A stretch of DNA of 6,600 nt, from assembly GCA_004298295.1 (NCBI GenBank), contig SCUH01000223.1:1-6600 (forward strand), in the 5' to 3' direction. This DNA comes from Betaproteobacteria bacterium. GTDB taxonomy: Bacteria; Pseudomonadota; Gammaproteobacteria; Burkholderiales; SG8-39. A program made the position numbers and the translations under genes. The number at the start of each line of letters is the position of its first letter. The first letter of the stretch is position 1. Under the pieces are notes generated by a model that worked only from the letters and a program-made list of their open reading frames with translations, was not told the DNA's origin and did not search any database. Below, piece by piece: positions 1 through 5,692 of the stretch.

Positions 1-62
1 CGCTGTGGGAAATGCACAAGGAAGGCATCGACCTGAACTCCGTCCAGTGGGCGGCGCATTGA
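1..62 (+). CDS. iscS: Cysteine desulfurase IscS, C-terminal end only (5' truncated by window)
   Basis: Only the last 19 codons and the TGA stop are present. They are read from base 3, and bases 1-2 finish an earlier codon. The tail LWEMHKEGIDLNSVQWAAH closely matches, from memory, the C-terminus of E. coli IscS (LWEMYKEGVDLNSIEWAHH). IscS is the pyridoxal-phosphate enzyme that takes sulfur from cysteine as a persulfide and passes it to IscU. In E. coli the C-terminal region of IscS contributes to IscU docking, which fits the conservation here. The gene ends 23 bp before iscU, as expected in an isc operon. None of the catalytic domain can be inspected. Confidence 0.93.
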   Translation, partial: LWEMHKEGIDLNSVQWAAH

Positions 63-85
63 GCAAGGCATGAAGGAGCAAGCAC

Positions 86-496
86 ATGGCATACAGCGAT
101 AAAGTCATCGATCACTACGAAAACCCGAGGAACGTCGGTTCCTTCGACAAGTCGGACGAGGCAGTCGGCACCGGCATGGTCGGCGCGCCGGCCTGCGGCG
201 ACGTGATGAAGCTGCAGATCAAGGTGAACGAAGCCGGCATCATCGAGGATGCGCGCTTCAAGACCTACGGCTGCGGCTCGGCGATCGCCTCGAGTTCGCT
301 CGTCACCGAGTGGGTGAAGGGCAAGACGCTCGACGAGGCGGCCACCATCAAGAACACGCAGATCGCCGCGGAACTGGCGCTGCCGCCGGTCAAGATCCAC
401 TGCTCGATCCTGGCGGAGGACGCCATCAAGGCGGCGGTCGCCGATTACCGCGTCAAGCACGGCGAGCAGCCGGCCGACGCGCAGAAGGTCGCCTGA
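86..496 (+). CDS. iscU: Iron-sulfur cluster assembly scaffold protein IscU
   Basis: This is the cytoplasmic scaffold on which [2Fe-2S] and [4Fe-4S] clusters are built from IscS sulfur, iron and ferredoxin electrons. The protein has 136 residues. The three cluster cysteines are visible: C37 in GAPACGDV, C63 in YGCGSA and C106 in KIHCSI. The conserved D39 and H105 are also present. The HscA recognition motif LPPVK is at residues 99-103, directly before C106, so delivery to the HscA/HscB chaperones should be intact. The start at 86 is supported by AAGGAG at 73-78, 7 nt upstream, and by the N-terminus MAYSDKVIDHYENPRNVGSF, which matches the family. The C-terminal tail after DYRVK is about eight residues longer than the 128-residue E. 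coli protein as I remember it, and is polar, so probably disordered. Confidence 0.98.
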   Translation: MAYSDKVIDHYENPRNVGSFDKSDEAVGTGMVGAPACGDVMKLQIKVNEAGIIEDARFKTYGCGSAIASSSLVTEWVKGKTLDEAATIKNTQIAAELALPPVKIHCSILAEDAIKAAVADYRVKHGEQPADAQKVA

Positions 497-510
497 GGGC
501 GGAGGCCGGC

Positions 511-834
511 ATGGCTGTCACATTGACCGAAAAGGCCGCGAACCACGTGCAGGGGTTTCTGGCGAAACGCGGCAAGGGCGTGGCCTTGCGCGTCGGCGTG
601 CGCACCTCGGGCTGCTCGGGCATGGCCTACAAGCTGGAGTTCGCCGACAGCGTGACACCGGAAGACCTGCAGTTCGAGTCGCACGGCGTCAAGGTCGTGG
701 TCGACCCCAGGAGCCTGCCGTATGTCGACGGCACGGAACTCGATTACACGCGCGAGGGCCTCAACGAGGGGTTCAGGTTCAACAACCCCAACGTCAAGGA
801 CGCGTGCGGCTGCGGCGAATCGTTCAACGTCTGA
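511..834 (+). CDS. iscA: A-type iron-sulfur carrier protein IscA
   Basis: IscA is a 107-residue A-type carrier of the HesB/IscA/ErpA family. It binds an Fe-S cluster or iron and hands clusters to target apoproteins, especially for [4Fe-4S] maturation. The three invariant cysteines are present: C35 in TSGCSGMAY, and C99 and C101 in the C-terminal CGCGESF. The length is typical of the family. The start at 511 follows GGAGG at 501-505 and gives the expected N-terminus MAVTLTEKAANHV. The gene begins 14 bp after the iscU stop, so the two are almost certainly co-transcribed. Its stop codon (832-834) lies inside the 5' part of the hscB frame. ErpA is a close relative, but the position between iscU and hscB makes IscA the better call. 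Confidence 0.97.
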   Translation: MAVTLTEKAANHVQGFLAKRGKGVALRVGVRTSGCSGMAYKLEFADSVTPEDLQFESHGVKVVVDPRSLPYVDGTELDYTREGLNEGFRFNNPNVKDACGCGESFNV

Positions 835-1352
835 AGAACCATTTCGAGCTTTTCGGGCTGCAACCGGCCTACGCGCTGGAGCTTGAGCAGCTCGAACGCG
901 CGTATCGCGAGATCCAGACGCGCATCCATCCGGACCGTTTCGCGCGTGCGGGCGACGCGGAACGCCGCGCCTCGATGCAGTGGACCACGCATGTCAACGA
1001 GGCCTACCGCATTCTCAAGAGCCCGGTGCAGCGCGGCAAGTACCTGCTGTCGCTGCAGGGCGTGGACGTCGCCTTCGAGAGCAATACTGCGATGGCGGCC
1101 GATTTCCTCGTGCAGCAGATGCAATGGCGCGAACAGCTCGAGGAGGCGCTCGAGCGCAGGGACGCCGCGGAGCTGGAGCGGCTGCGCGCGCGCCTGCAGG
1201 GCGAGCGGCGCGCGCTGGAGGGGCGCATCGCCGAGCGCATCGACGGGAAGGCGGATGCGGCGGGCGCCGCCGATCTGGTGCGCCGGCTCATGTTCCTGGA
1301 GAAATTCGATGCCGACATCGATGCGGGATTTGAGACAATTGAGTCTTCATGA
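804..1352 (+). CDS. hscB: Fe-S assembly co-chaperone HscB (J-domain protein, Hsc20)
   Basis: HscB is the J-domain co-chaperone that binds IscU, brings it to HscA and stimulates HscA ATPase. Counting from the GTG at 804 (182 residues), the J domain covers about residues 13-83, with the HPD motif at 42-44 (RIHPDRF) and the helix NEAYRILKSPVQRGKYLL at 65-82. The C-terminal three-helix IscU-binding part runs from about residue 97 (MAADFLVQQMQWRE) to the end. The start is uncertain. GTG 804 is the only usual start codon upstream of the domain, but it overlaps iscA by 31 bp, adds nine Arg-rich residues not typical of the family, and has AAGGA (796-800) only 3 nt away. Homologues usually begin a few residues before HFELFGL, which here corresponds to a CTG at 831 forming CTGA with the iscA stop. 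The true product may be 173 residues (831-1352). Confidence 0.93.
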   Translation: MRLRRIVQRLKNHFELFGLQPAYALELEQLERAYREIQTRIHPDRFARAGDAERRASMQWTTHVNEAYRILKSPVQRGKYLLSLQGVDVAFESNTAMAADFLVQQMQWREQLEEALERRDAAELERLRARLQGERRALEGRIAERIDGKADAAGAADLVRRLMFLEKFDADIDAGFETIESS

Positions 1353-1512
1353 ACGTGTCGGAACGGCGAGGCTTGCGTGTAGTTGAATTTCTCCAGATCT
1401 CCGTTTTTTTGCCCGATTGCGTCGACGCAATCGCGCAAAAAAACGCAGACCGAGGGAAAAGCAGATTCGCACCGGTGCCTGCATGAAATCGACGGACTAA
1501 GACGATTCAGTA
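1353..1512 (+). other. 160-bp intergenic gap within the isc operon (hscB-hscA)
   Basis: This is the only long gap between genes in the isc cluster here, and it is more AT-rich than its surroundings. It holds the large inverted repeat described separately and a 10-bp palindrome GCACCGGTGC at 1469-1478. I find no convincing coding sequence. An in-frame TAA at 1498-1500 rules out an N-terminal extension of hscA. I see no clear sigma-70 promoter: a TTGAAT at 1383-1388 lacks a good -10 at proper spacing. There is no hairpin followed by a U-tract, so no intrinsic terminator for the + strand. Confidence 0.6.
1398..1449. repeat. 52-bp near-perfect inverted repeat (long hairpin) between hscB and hscA
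   Basis: Bases 1398-1423 are the reverse complement of 1424-1449 except for two C/C mismatches (1401/1446 and 1413/1434). The core GATTGCGTCGACGCAATC at 1415-1432 is a perfect 18-bp palindrome. Outside it a run of seven T (1404-1410) pairs with seven A (1437-1443). As RNA this would form about 22 base pairs closed by a UCGA loop. It is not a standard intrinsic terminator, because an A-run rather than a U-run follows the stem on both strands. Possible roles, all inferred, are an mRNA stability or processing element separating iscSUA-hscB from hscA-fdx-iscX, a roadblock or attenuator, a site for a dimeric DNA-binding protein, or a remnant of a small repeat element. Confidence 0.85.
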
Positions 1513-3381
1513 ATGGCTCTCCTGCAAATCGCCGAACCCGGCCAATCGAGCGCGCCGCACGAGCACCGGCTCGCGGTGGGGATCGATCTGGGCACGACCA
1601 ATTCGCTGGTGGCCACGGTGCGCAACGGCGTCGCCACGGTGCTGCCCGACGAGCAGGGGCGACCGCTGCTGCCGTCGATCGTGCGCTACGGGCCGGACGG
1701 CCGCATCGAGGTCGGCTACGCGGCGCAGGCGCAGCAGTCGAACGATCCGAGAAACACCATCATCTCGGTCAAGCGCTTCATGGGGCGCAGCGTGAAGGAC
1801 GTGGCGCACGTCGAGAATGCGCCCTACGATTTCGTCGACGCACCGGGCATGCTGCAGCTGCGCACCGCGCAGGGCGTGAAGAGCCCGGTCGAGGTGTCCT
1901 CGGAGATCCTGAAGGTGCTGCGCCGGCGCGCGGAACTTGCGCTCGGCGGCGACCTGGTCGGCGCGGTGGTCACGGTGCCGGCCTACTTCGATGAAGGGCA
2001 GCGCCAGGCGACCAAGGACGCGGCCAGGCTCGCCGGGCTCAACATCCTGCGCCTGCTCAACGAACCGACGGCCGCCGCGATCGCCTATGGCCTGGACAAC
2101 GCCGCGGAAGGCATCTACGCGGTGTTCGACCTGGGCGGCGGCACCTTCGACATCTCGATCCTGAAACTCTCCAGGGGCGTGTTCGAGGTGGTGGCGACCA
2201 ACGGCGATTCGCTGCTCGGCGGCGACGACTTCGATCACCGCGTTTTCTGCTGGGCGCTCGGGGAGGCGAAGCTCCCGCCGCTGCAGCCGCGCGACGTGCG
2301 GCTGCTCTACGCCAAGGCGCGCGAAGCCAAGGAGACGCTCACCTACCACGGCGAGGCGCCGATCACGGCGCGGCTTTCGGGCGGCGAGTTCGTCGACCTG
2401 AAGCTCACCACGGAGGCGTTCTGCAGCATGACGCAGACGCTGGTCAACAAGACCATCGGACCGACGCGCCGCGCGCTGCGCGACGCCGGCTTGACGGTGG
2501 AGGGGATCAAGGGCGTGGTCATGGTGGGCGGCGCCACGCGCATGCCGCAGGTGCAGCGCGCGGTGGGCGAATTCTTCCGCTGCGACCCGCTCAACAACCT
2601 CGACCCGGACAAGGTGGTGGCGCTCGGCGCCGCGATGCAGGCGAACGTGCTCGCGGGCAACCGCGCGCAGGGCGAGGACTGGCTGCTGCTCGACGTGATC
2701 CCGCTGTCGCTCGGCATGGAAACGATGGGCGGGCTGGTGGAGCGCATCATTCCGCGCAACTCGACCATTCCGGCGGCGCGCGCGCAGGAGTTCACCACCT
2801 TCAAGGACGGCCAGGGCGCGATGAGCTTTCACGTCGTGCAGGGCGAGCGCGAACTCGTTTGCGACTGCCGCTCGCTCGCGCGCTTCGAGCTGCGCGGCAT
2901 TCCGCCGATGGCGGCCGGTGCGGCCCGCGTGCGCGTCACCTTCCAGGTGGACGCCGACGGCCTGCTGGCGGTCACGGCGCGGGAGAAGAGCACCGGCGTC
3001 GAGACCTCGGTGACGGTGAAGCCGTCCTACGGCCTGAGCGACGCCGAGATCGAGCGCATGCTGCGCGACTCGGTGGAGCATGCGCGCGAGGACATGCACG
3101 CGCGCGCGCTGCAGGAGAACCGCGTCGAGGGCGAGCGTCTGGCCGATGCGGTGCGCGCGGCGCTGGCGAGCGATGCCGAGCTGCTGTCGGCAGAGGAGCG
3201 CAGCGGCATCGGGCGCCTGCTCGAAGAGCTGCGCGCGACCCTTGCCGGAAGCGATCATCGCGCCATCAAGCGCGCCTCGGAGGCGCTCAATCGCGCCACC
3301 GAGGATTTTGCCGCCCGGCGCATGGACGCGGGGGTGCGGCGCGCGCTCGCCGGCCAGAAGATCGCCAATCTGGGCGGCTGA
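1513..3381 (+). CDS. hscA: Fe-S assembly chaperone HscA (Hsp70 family)
   Basis: HscA is the specialised Hsp70 that uses ATP, with HscB, to remodel IscU and release its cluster to acceptors. It has 622 residues, against about 616 in E. coli. The ATPase domain covers about 1-390, with phosphate loop 1 GIDLGTTNS (23-31), VTVPAYFDEGQRQATKDAA (153-171), NEPTAAAIAYG (183-193), FDLGGGTFDIS (205-215) and VVMVGGATRMPQVQ (335-348). The interdomain linker LLLDVIPLSLG is at 391-401, then a beta-sandwich substrate domain to about 505 and a helical lid to the end. MALLQIAEPGQSSAPHEHRLA at the N-terminus is characteristic of HscA rather than DnaK. An in-frame stop 15 bp upstream leaves ATG 1513 as the earliest possible start. 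The Shine-Dalgarno is weak (TAAGAC at 1498-1503). It follows the large hairpin in the gap, so its translation or mRNA level may be set separately from hscB. A CDC pair (C450, C452) is noted in the findings. Confidence 0.98.
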   Translation: MALLQIAEPGQSSAPHEHRLAVGIDLGTTNSLVATVRNGVATVLPDEQGRPLLPSIVRYGPDGRIEVGYAAQAQQSNDPRNTIISVKRFMGRSVKDVAHVENAPYDFVDAPGMLQLRTAQGVKSPVEVSSEILKVLRRRAELALGGDLVGAVVTVPAYFDEGQRQATKDAARLAGLNILRLLNEPTAAAIAYGLDNAAEGIYAVFDLGGGTFDISILKLSRGVFEVVATNGDSLLGGDDFDHRVFCWALGEAKLPPLQPRDVRLLYAKAREAKETLTYHGEAPITARLSGGEFVDLKLTTEAFCSMTQTLVNKTIGPTRRALRDAGLTVEGIKGVVMVGGATRMPQVQRAVGEFFRCDPLNNLDPDKVVALGAAMQANVLAGNRAQGEDWLLLDVIPLSLGMETMGGLVERIIPRNSTIPAARAQEFTTFKDGQGAMSFHVVQGERELVCDCRSLARFELRGIPPMAAGAARVRVTFQVDADGLLAVTAREKSTGVETSVTVKPSYGLSDAEIERMLRDSVEHAREDMHARALQENRVEGERLADAVRAALASDAELLSAEERSGIGRLLEELRATLAGSDHRAIKRASEALNRATEDFAARRMDAGVRRALAGQKIANLGG

Positions 3382-3725
3382 TGCCGAAACTCAAGGTCCT
3401 GCCGCACGCGGAGCTTTGCCCGCAGGGCGCCGAGCTGGACGCGCCCTCGGGCGTGTCGATTCTCGACACGCTGCTGGCGAACCATATCGAGATCGAGCAT
3501 GCCTGCGAGAAGTCCTGCGCCTGCACCACCTGCCACGTCATCGTGCGTGCCGGGATCGAATCGCTCGACGCGGCGGAGGAAAAGGAAGAGGACATGCTCG
3601 ACAAGGCCTGGGGCCTGGAAGCGAATTCGCGCCTCGGCTGCCAGGCCCGCGTGCGCGGCGCCGACCTGACCGTCGAGATCCCCAGGTACACGATCAATTA
3701 CGCGAAGGAGGCGGCGCACACATGA
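3381..3725 (+). CDS. fdx: ISC-type [2Fe-2S] ferredoxin
   Basis: Fdx is a 114-residue adrenodoxin-type ferredoxin that supplies electrons for cluster formation on IscU. The cluster ligands are C42, C48, C51 and C87, in HACEKSCACTTCHV and SRLGCQAR. The extra C46, conserved in bacterial isc ferredoxins, is also present. The C-terminal AWGLEANSRLGCQARV and VEIPRYTINYAKE segments closely match E. coli Fdx. The start ATG shares its A with the hscA TGA stop (TGATG at 3379-3383), and the stop overlaps the iscX start as ATGA. Translation of the three genes is therefore probably coupled. The acidic stretch EEKEED (67-70 region) is typical of the surface that docks redox partners in this family. Confidence 0.98.
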   Translation: MPKLKVLPHAELCPQGAELDAPSGVSILDTLLANHIEIEHACEKSCACTTCHVIVRAGIESLDAAEEKEEDMLDKAWGLEANSRLGCQARVRGADLTVEIPRYTINYAKEAAHT

Positions 3726-3916
3726 AGTGGACCGATTCGCGCGAGATCGCGATCGCCCTGGCGGAGGCGCGCCCGGACACCGACCCGACGACGGTGAATT
3801 TCGTCGACCTGTACCGCTGGGTGCTGGCGCTGCCGGGCTTCAGCGACGATCCCAAGCGCAGCGGCGAGAAGATCCTCGAGGCGATCCAGGCCGCCTGGAT
3901 CGAGGAAGTCGAGTAG
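3722..3916 (+). CDS. iscX: Fe-S assembly protein IscX (YfhJ)
   Basis: IscX is a small acidic protein of 64 residues that, in E. coli, binds IscS at the site used by CyaY and tunes desulfurase and assembly rate. It has also been proposed as an iron donor. MKWTDSREIAIALAEARPD at the start and DDPKRSGEKILEAIQAAW near the end match the family, as does the length (66 in E. coli). The start overlaps the fdx stop (ATGA, 3722-3725), and AAGGAGG at 3705-3711 inside fdx serves as ribosome binding site. This is normally the last gene of the isc operon. I see no intrinsic terminator after it, so transcription may continue into the next gene. Confidence 0.97.
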   Translation: MKWTDSREIAIALAEARPDTDPTTVNFVDLYRWVLALPGFSDDPKRSGEKILEAIQAAWIEEVE

Positions 3917-3974
3917 ACGGCCGTTGAACCGGCTGTGCGCGCGGCGCAACTGACGCTTTCAAGGAGGAGGAACC

Positions 3975-4367
3975 ATGTTCGATCCGATTTCGCTGCCCTT
4001 CGGCGCCAAGATGCTGTTCAACACCGTCAAGCTCAAGCCCGGGGTCACCTTCGAGCAGGTGGAATTGGCCGTCGGCGAGATGTGCAACACCGTCAAGGAG
4101 ACCTATGGCGGCGACAAGGGCGGCTTCCTCGCCGGCCAGGTGTTCAAGTTCTCCGGCTTCGTCTCGGACGAGGGCTCGCTGAGCGAATCGCGCACCGCGG
4201 ACGACCACTACGTTATCGTCACCTACTGGCGCTCGTTCGAGGAGCACGAGAAGTCGCACGCCGACAAGGTCTTCAGCAACAAGTTCGAGGCGCTGGCGAA
4301 GATGTGCACCGAGACCAAGGAACTGGGCTACGACATGCTGTGGCAGGGAGCGCCCGAAGCCGCCTGA
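3975..4367 (+). CDS. Conserved-looking hypothetical protein, possible dimeric alpha/beta-barrel fold
   Basis: I do not recognise this 130-residue protein with certainty. It has a strong ribosome binding site (AAGGAGG at 3961-3967, 7 nt from ATG) and codon use like its neighbours. There is no signal peptide or membrane segment, so it is probably cytoplasmic. By eye the order is strand (MLFNTVKLK, 13-21), helix (FEQVELAVGEMCNTVKETY, 26-44), strand (GQVFKFSGFV, 54-63), strand (HYVIVTYWRS, 78-87), helix (FEEHEKSHADKVFSNKFEALAKM, 88-110) and strand (YDMLWQG, 119-125). This resembles the ferredoxin-like fold of dimeric alpha/beta-barrel proteins such as antibiotic-biosynthesis monooxygenase-like families. 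Cysteines C37 and C111 and histidines H78, H91 and H95 are candidate functional residues. It starts 58 bp after iscX with no terminator between, so a link to Fe-S or iron metabolism is possible but unproven. Confidence 0.85.
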   Translation: MFDPISLPFGAKMLFNTVKLKPGVTFEQVELAVGEMCNTVKETYGGDKGGFLAGQVFKFSGFVSDEGSLSESRTADDHYVIVTYWRSFEEHEKSHADKVFSNKFEALAKMCTETKELGYDMLWQGAPEAA

Positions 4368-4377
4368 CGCGGCGCGA

Positions 4378-5523
4378 TCAATCGTCCAGCCCGCTCACCC
4401 CTTTGCGATGGGCGAGCAGCTTCGCGCCGCCGATGCGGAACAGCACCATCCCCGGCCAGGCCAGCCGTCCGTTGGGCCGGCGGCTGAAGAGAATGCCATC
4501 GGTGCGCGCCAGCACCTTCGTCCTTGCCCTCTCACCGCGCGCATCCATCGGATCGATCACCTCGCACACGGCCTGACCCTTGCGCACCCGCGCGCCCTTG
4601 GGCACGTGGTACGTGAGGATCCCGGTCTTCGGGCTGTAGCCGACGTCCATGCCGCCGATCGGCGTCGCCTCGGACTTCAACCGCGGCAGCTTGCCTGCGC
4701 GGCCCGAGATCAACCCGCGCCGCACCAGGAACCGGTGAAGATTGTTCGCGTCGCTCTCGCCGAGCGCATGCGTGACATCGTGCTGCCCTCGGTACTCCAC
4801 GGTCGCCGCAAGGCACGCCTGCGGAATGTTCGCCTGCGGGAAGCGCTCGGCCAATCGTGCCCAAAGCGCGCTGTGCACGCCTGAAAAGGTCAGCGACTCC
4901 GGAAAAGGGTCGTTGTAGAGCGTTGCCTCGGCGCCGAGGTCGCAGGCCAATTCCCGCGCCGGCCCCGGCCAGTCCTTGCGCGAGATGAACAGGTGCAGCG
5001 CCGCCTCCAGGTCGCAGTGCAGGTCGAGCACGACGTCGGCGTCCACCGAAAGCTGCATCACTGCGGCGCGCAGGGTCTGCAGCTCGTTCTGCGGTTTCAT
5101 CGCCGCAAGCGCCGCAATCGCCGCGGCGCGGACGAGCGCCACGTTCTCGGCGGCGTTTCGCCCCAGCCGCTCGCCGACGCGCTCGGCCACCGCCCCCGAG
5201 AGGTCGTGCCAGTTGCGGTTGAAGTTGTCGCGGCCGAGGAAATCGTAGCGCCCGAGGTGATTGTTGCCCACGAGTTGCGACAGCCCGATCGGGTTGACCA
5301 CCGGCACCACCACGATCTCGCCTTCAATGCGCCCGCGCCGGTCGGCCTCGACCAGCATCGGCAGCAGGTGATGCAGCGCCATCGCGCCGGGCAGTTCATT
5401 GGCGTGGATCGAAGCCTGCAGATGGGCTTTCGGCCGCGCCCCGACCCTGCCGAAGCGGTAAACGGCGAGGCTGCGAGCGGTGCCCGGCGTCATCGACGGC
5501 AGCGTGATCTTCCTTTTGTGCAT
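4378..5523 (-). CDS. Succinylglutamate desuccinylase/aspartoacylase (AstE/AspA) family zinc hydrolase
   Basis: This is a 381-residue zinc-dependent amidohydrolase related to M14 carboxypeptidases. Family members cleave an acyl group from an N-acylated amino acid. Visible residues are the zinc ligands H40 and E43 in SIHANELPGAMAL, the arginine motif FNRNW (101-105; R103 likely binds the substrate carboxylate), the third zinc ligand H169 in LDLHCD, and the probable catalytic E243 in ATVEYRGQ. Residues about 303-365 form a C-terminal beta domain with biotinyl/lipoyl-like character (HVPKGARVRKGQAVCEVIDP). ATG 5523 was chosen because the frame upstream of it loses family character and enters the divergent gene. 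Its Shine-Dalgarno is weak (GAGAG). The substrate cannot be named: AstE, aspartoacylase and ectoine-pathway deacetylases all share this fold. It is divergent from an ABC transporter gene and convergent with the gene to its left, with a gap of 10 bp. Confidence 0.93.
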   Translation of the reverse strand: MHKRKITLPSMTPGTARSLAVYRFGRVGARPKAHLQASIHANELPGAMALHHLLPMLVEADRRGRIEGEIVVVPVVNPIGLSQLVGNNHLGRYDFLGRDNFNRNWHDLSGAVAERVGERLGRNAAENVALVRAAAIAALAAMKPQNELQTLRAAVMQLSVDADVVLDLHCDLEAALHLFISRKDWPGPARELACDLGAEATLYNDPFPESLTFSGVHSALWARLAERFPQANIPQACLAATVEYRGQHDVTHALGESDANNLHRFLVRRGLISGRAGKLPRLKSEATPIGGMDVGYSPKTGILTYHVPKGARVRKGQAVCEVIDPMDARGERARTKVLARTDGILFSRRPNGRLAWPGMVLFRIGGAKLLAHRKGVSGLDD

Positions 5524-5688
5524 GGCGCTCTCGTGTCTGGGCAAGGGCGGACATTTTCCGGGTTTCCGCGCGCTTGAACAGGCCTCGCTGCAGGTATTTT
5601 CGCTGCGCGAATCGGGGTAACATCCGCCTGCTCGCGGCAGGAGGTGCCGCGTGCGCCGCGGTGGACCTTTACACAGGAGGAGTATCCG
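5524..5688. promoter_or_regulatory. Divergent intergenic region with possible promoter for the transporter gene
   Basis: These 165 bp separate the minus-strand hydrolase gene from the plus-strand binding-protein gene, so both promoters should lie here. The best + strand candidate is TTGAAC (5574-5579) with TATTTT (5595-5600), but the 15-bp spacing is short. I see no convincing minus-strand promoter. The region also holds a hairpin and a possible leader ORF, listed separately. Shared regulation of the two genes is an inference from their arrangement. Confidence 0.4.
5633..5651 (+). promoter_or_regulatory. Hairpin with GGAGG loop in the leader of the ABC transporter gene
   Basis: CGCGGCA (5633-5639) and TGCCGCG (5645-5651) form a perfect 7-bp GC-rich stem around the 5-nt loop GGAGG (5640-5644). 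No U-tract follows, so it is not an intrinsic terminator. The loop is a Shine-Dalgarno sequence 6 nt before a GTG at 5651, which opens the small frame described next. A regulatory role is inferred only. Confidence 0.4.
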
Positions 5689-5692
5689 ATGA
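5651..5692 (+). CDS. Possible 13-codon leader ORF overlapping the binding-protein start
   Basis: A frame starts at GTG 5651, reads MRRGGPLHRRSIR, and stops at TGA 5690-5692, overlapping the downstream ATG as ATGA. It has a Shine-Dalgarno GGAGG at 5640-5644 with 6-nt spacing, held in a hairpin loop. Five of its 13 residues are arginine, and the AGG AGG codons coincide with the ribosome binding site of the main gene. Such a frame could couple translation to the transporter gene. It is very short and may be chance. Confidence 0.22.
   Translation: MRRGGPLHRRSIR

Noticed and set aside
70..102. Short frame starting at ATG 70 before iscU
   Set aside because: Ten codons, no ribosome binding site of its own, and it simply spans the iscU Shine-Dalgarno and start.
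1403..1443. Rho-independent terminator at the hscB-hscA palindrome
   Set aside because: The T-run comes before the stem and the A-run after it on both strands, so there is no U-tract at the 3' side of the hairpin.
2269..2283. LPPL-containing stretch in HscA (residues 253-258) resembling the IscU LPPVK chaperone-recognition motif
   Set aside because: It lies in the ATPase domain in a variable loop and lacks the final lysine. The match is short enough to be chance.
1507..3258. A 583-codon open frame on the minus strand antisense to hscA
   Set aside because: It is a shadow frame of a GC-rich gene: the composition is His/Arg/Ala-rich with no domain character, and hscA on the other strand is unmistakable.
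3917..3974. Possible terminator or hairpin after iscX (GCCG ... CGGC)
   Set aside because: Only a 4-bp stem with a 6-nt loop and no U-tract, so it does not support transcription ending there.
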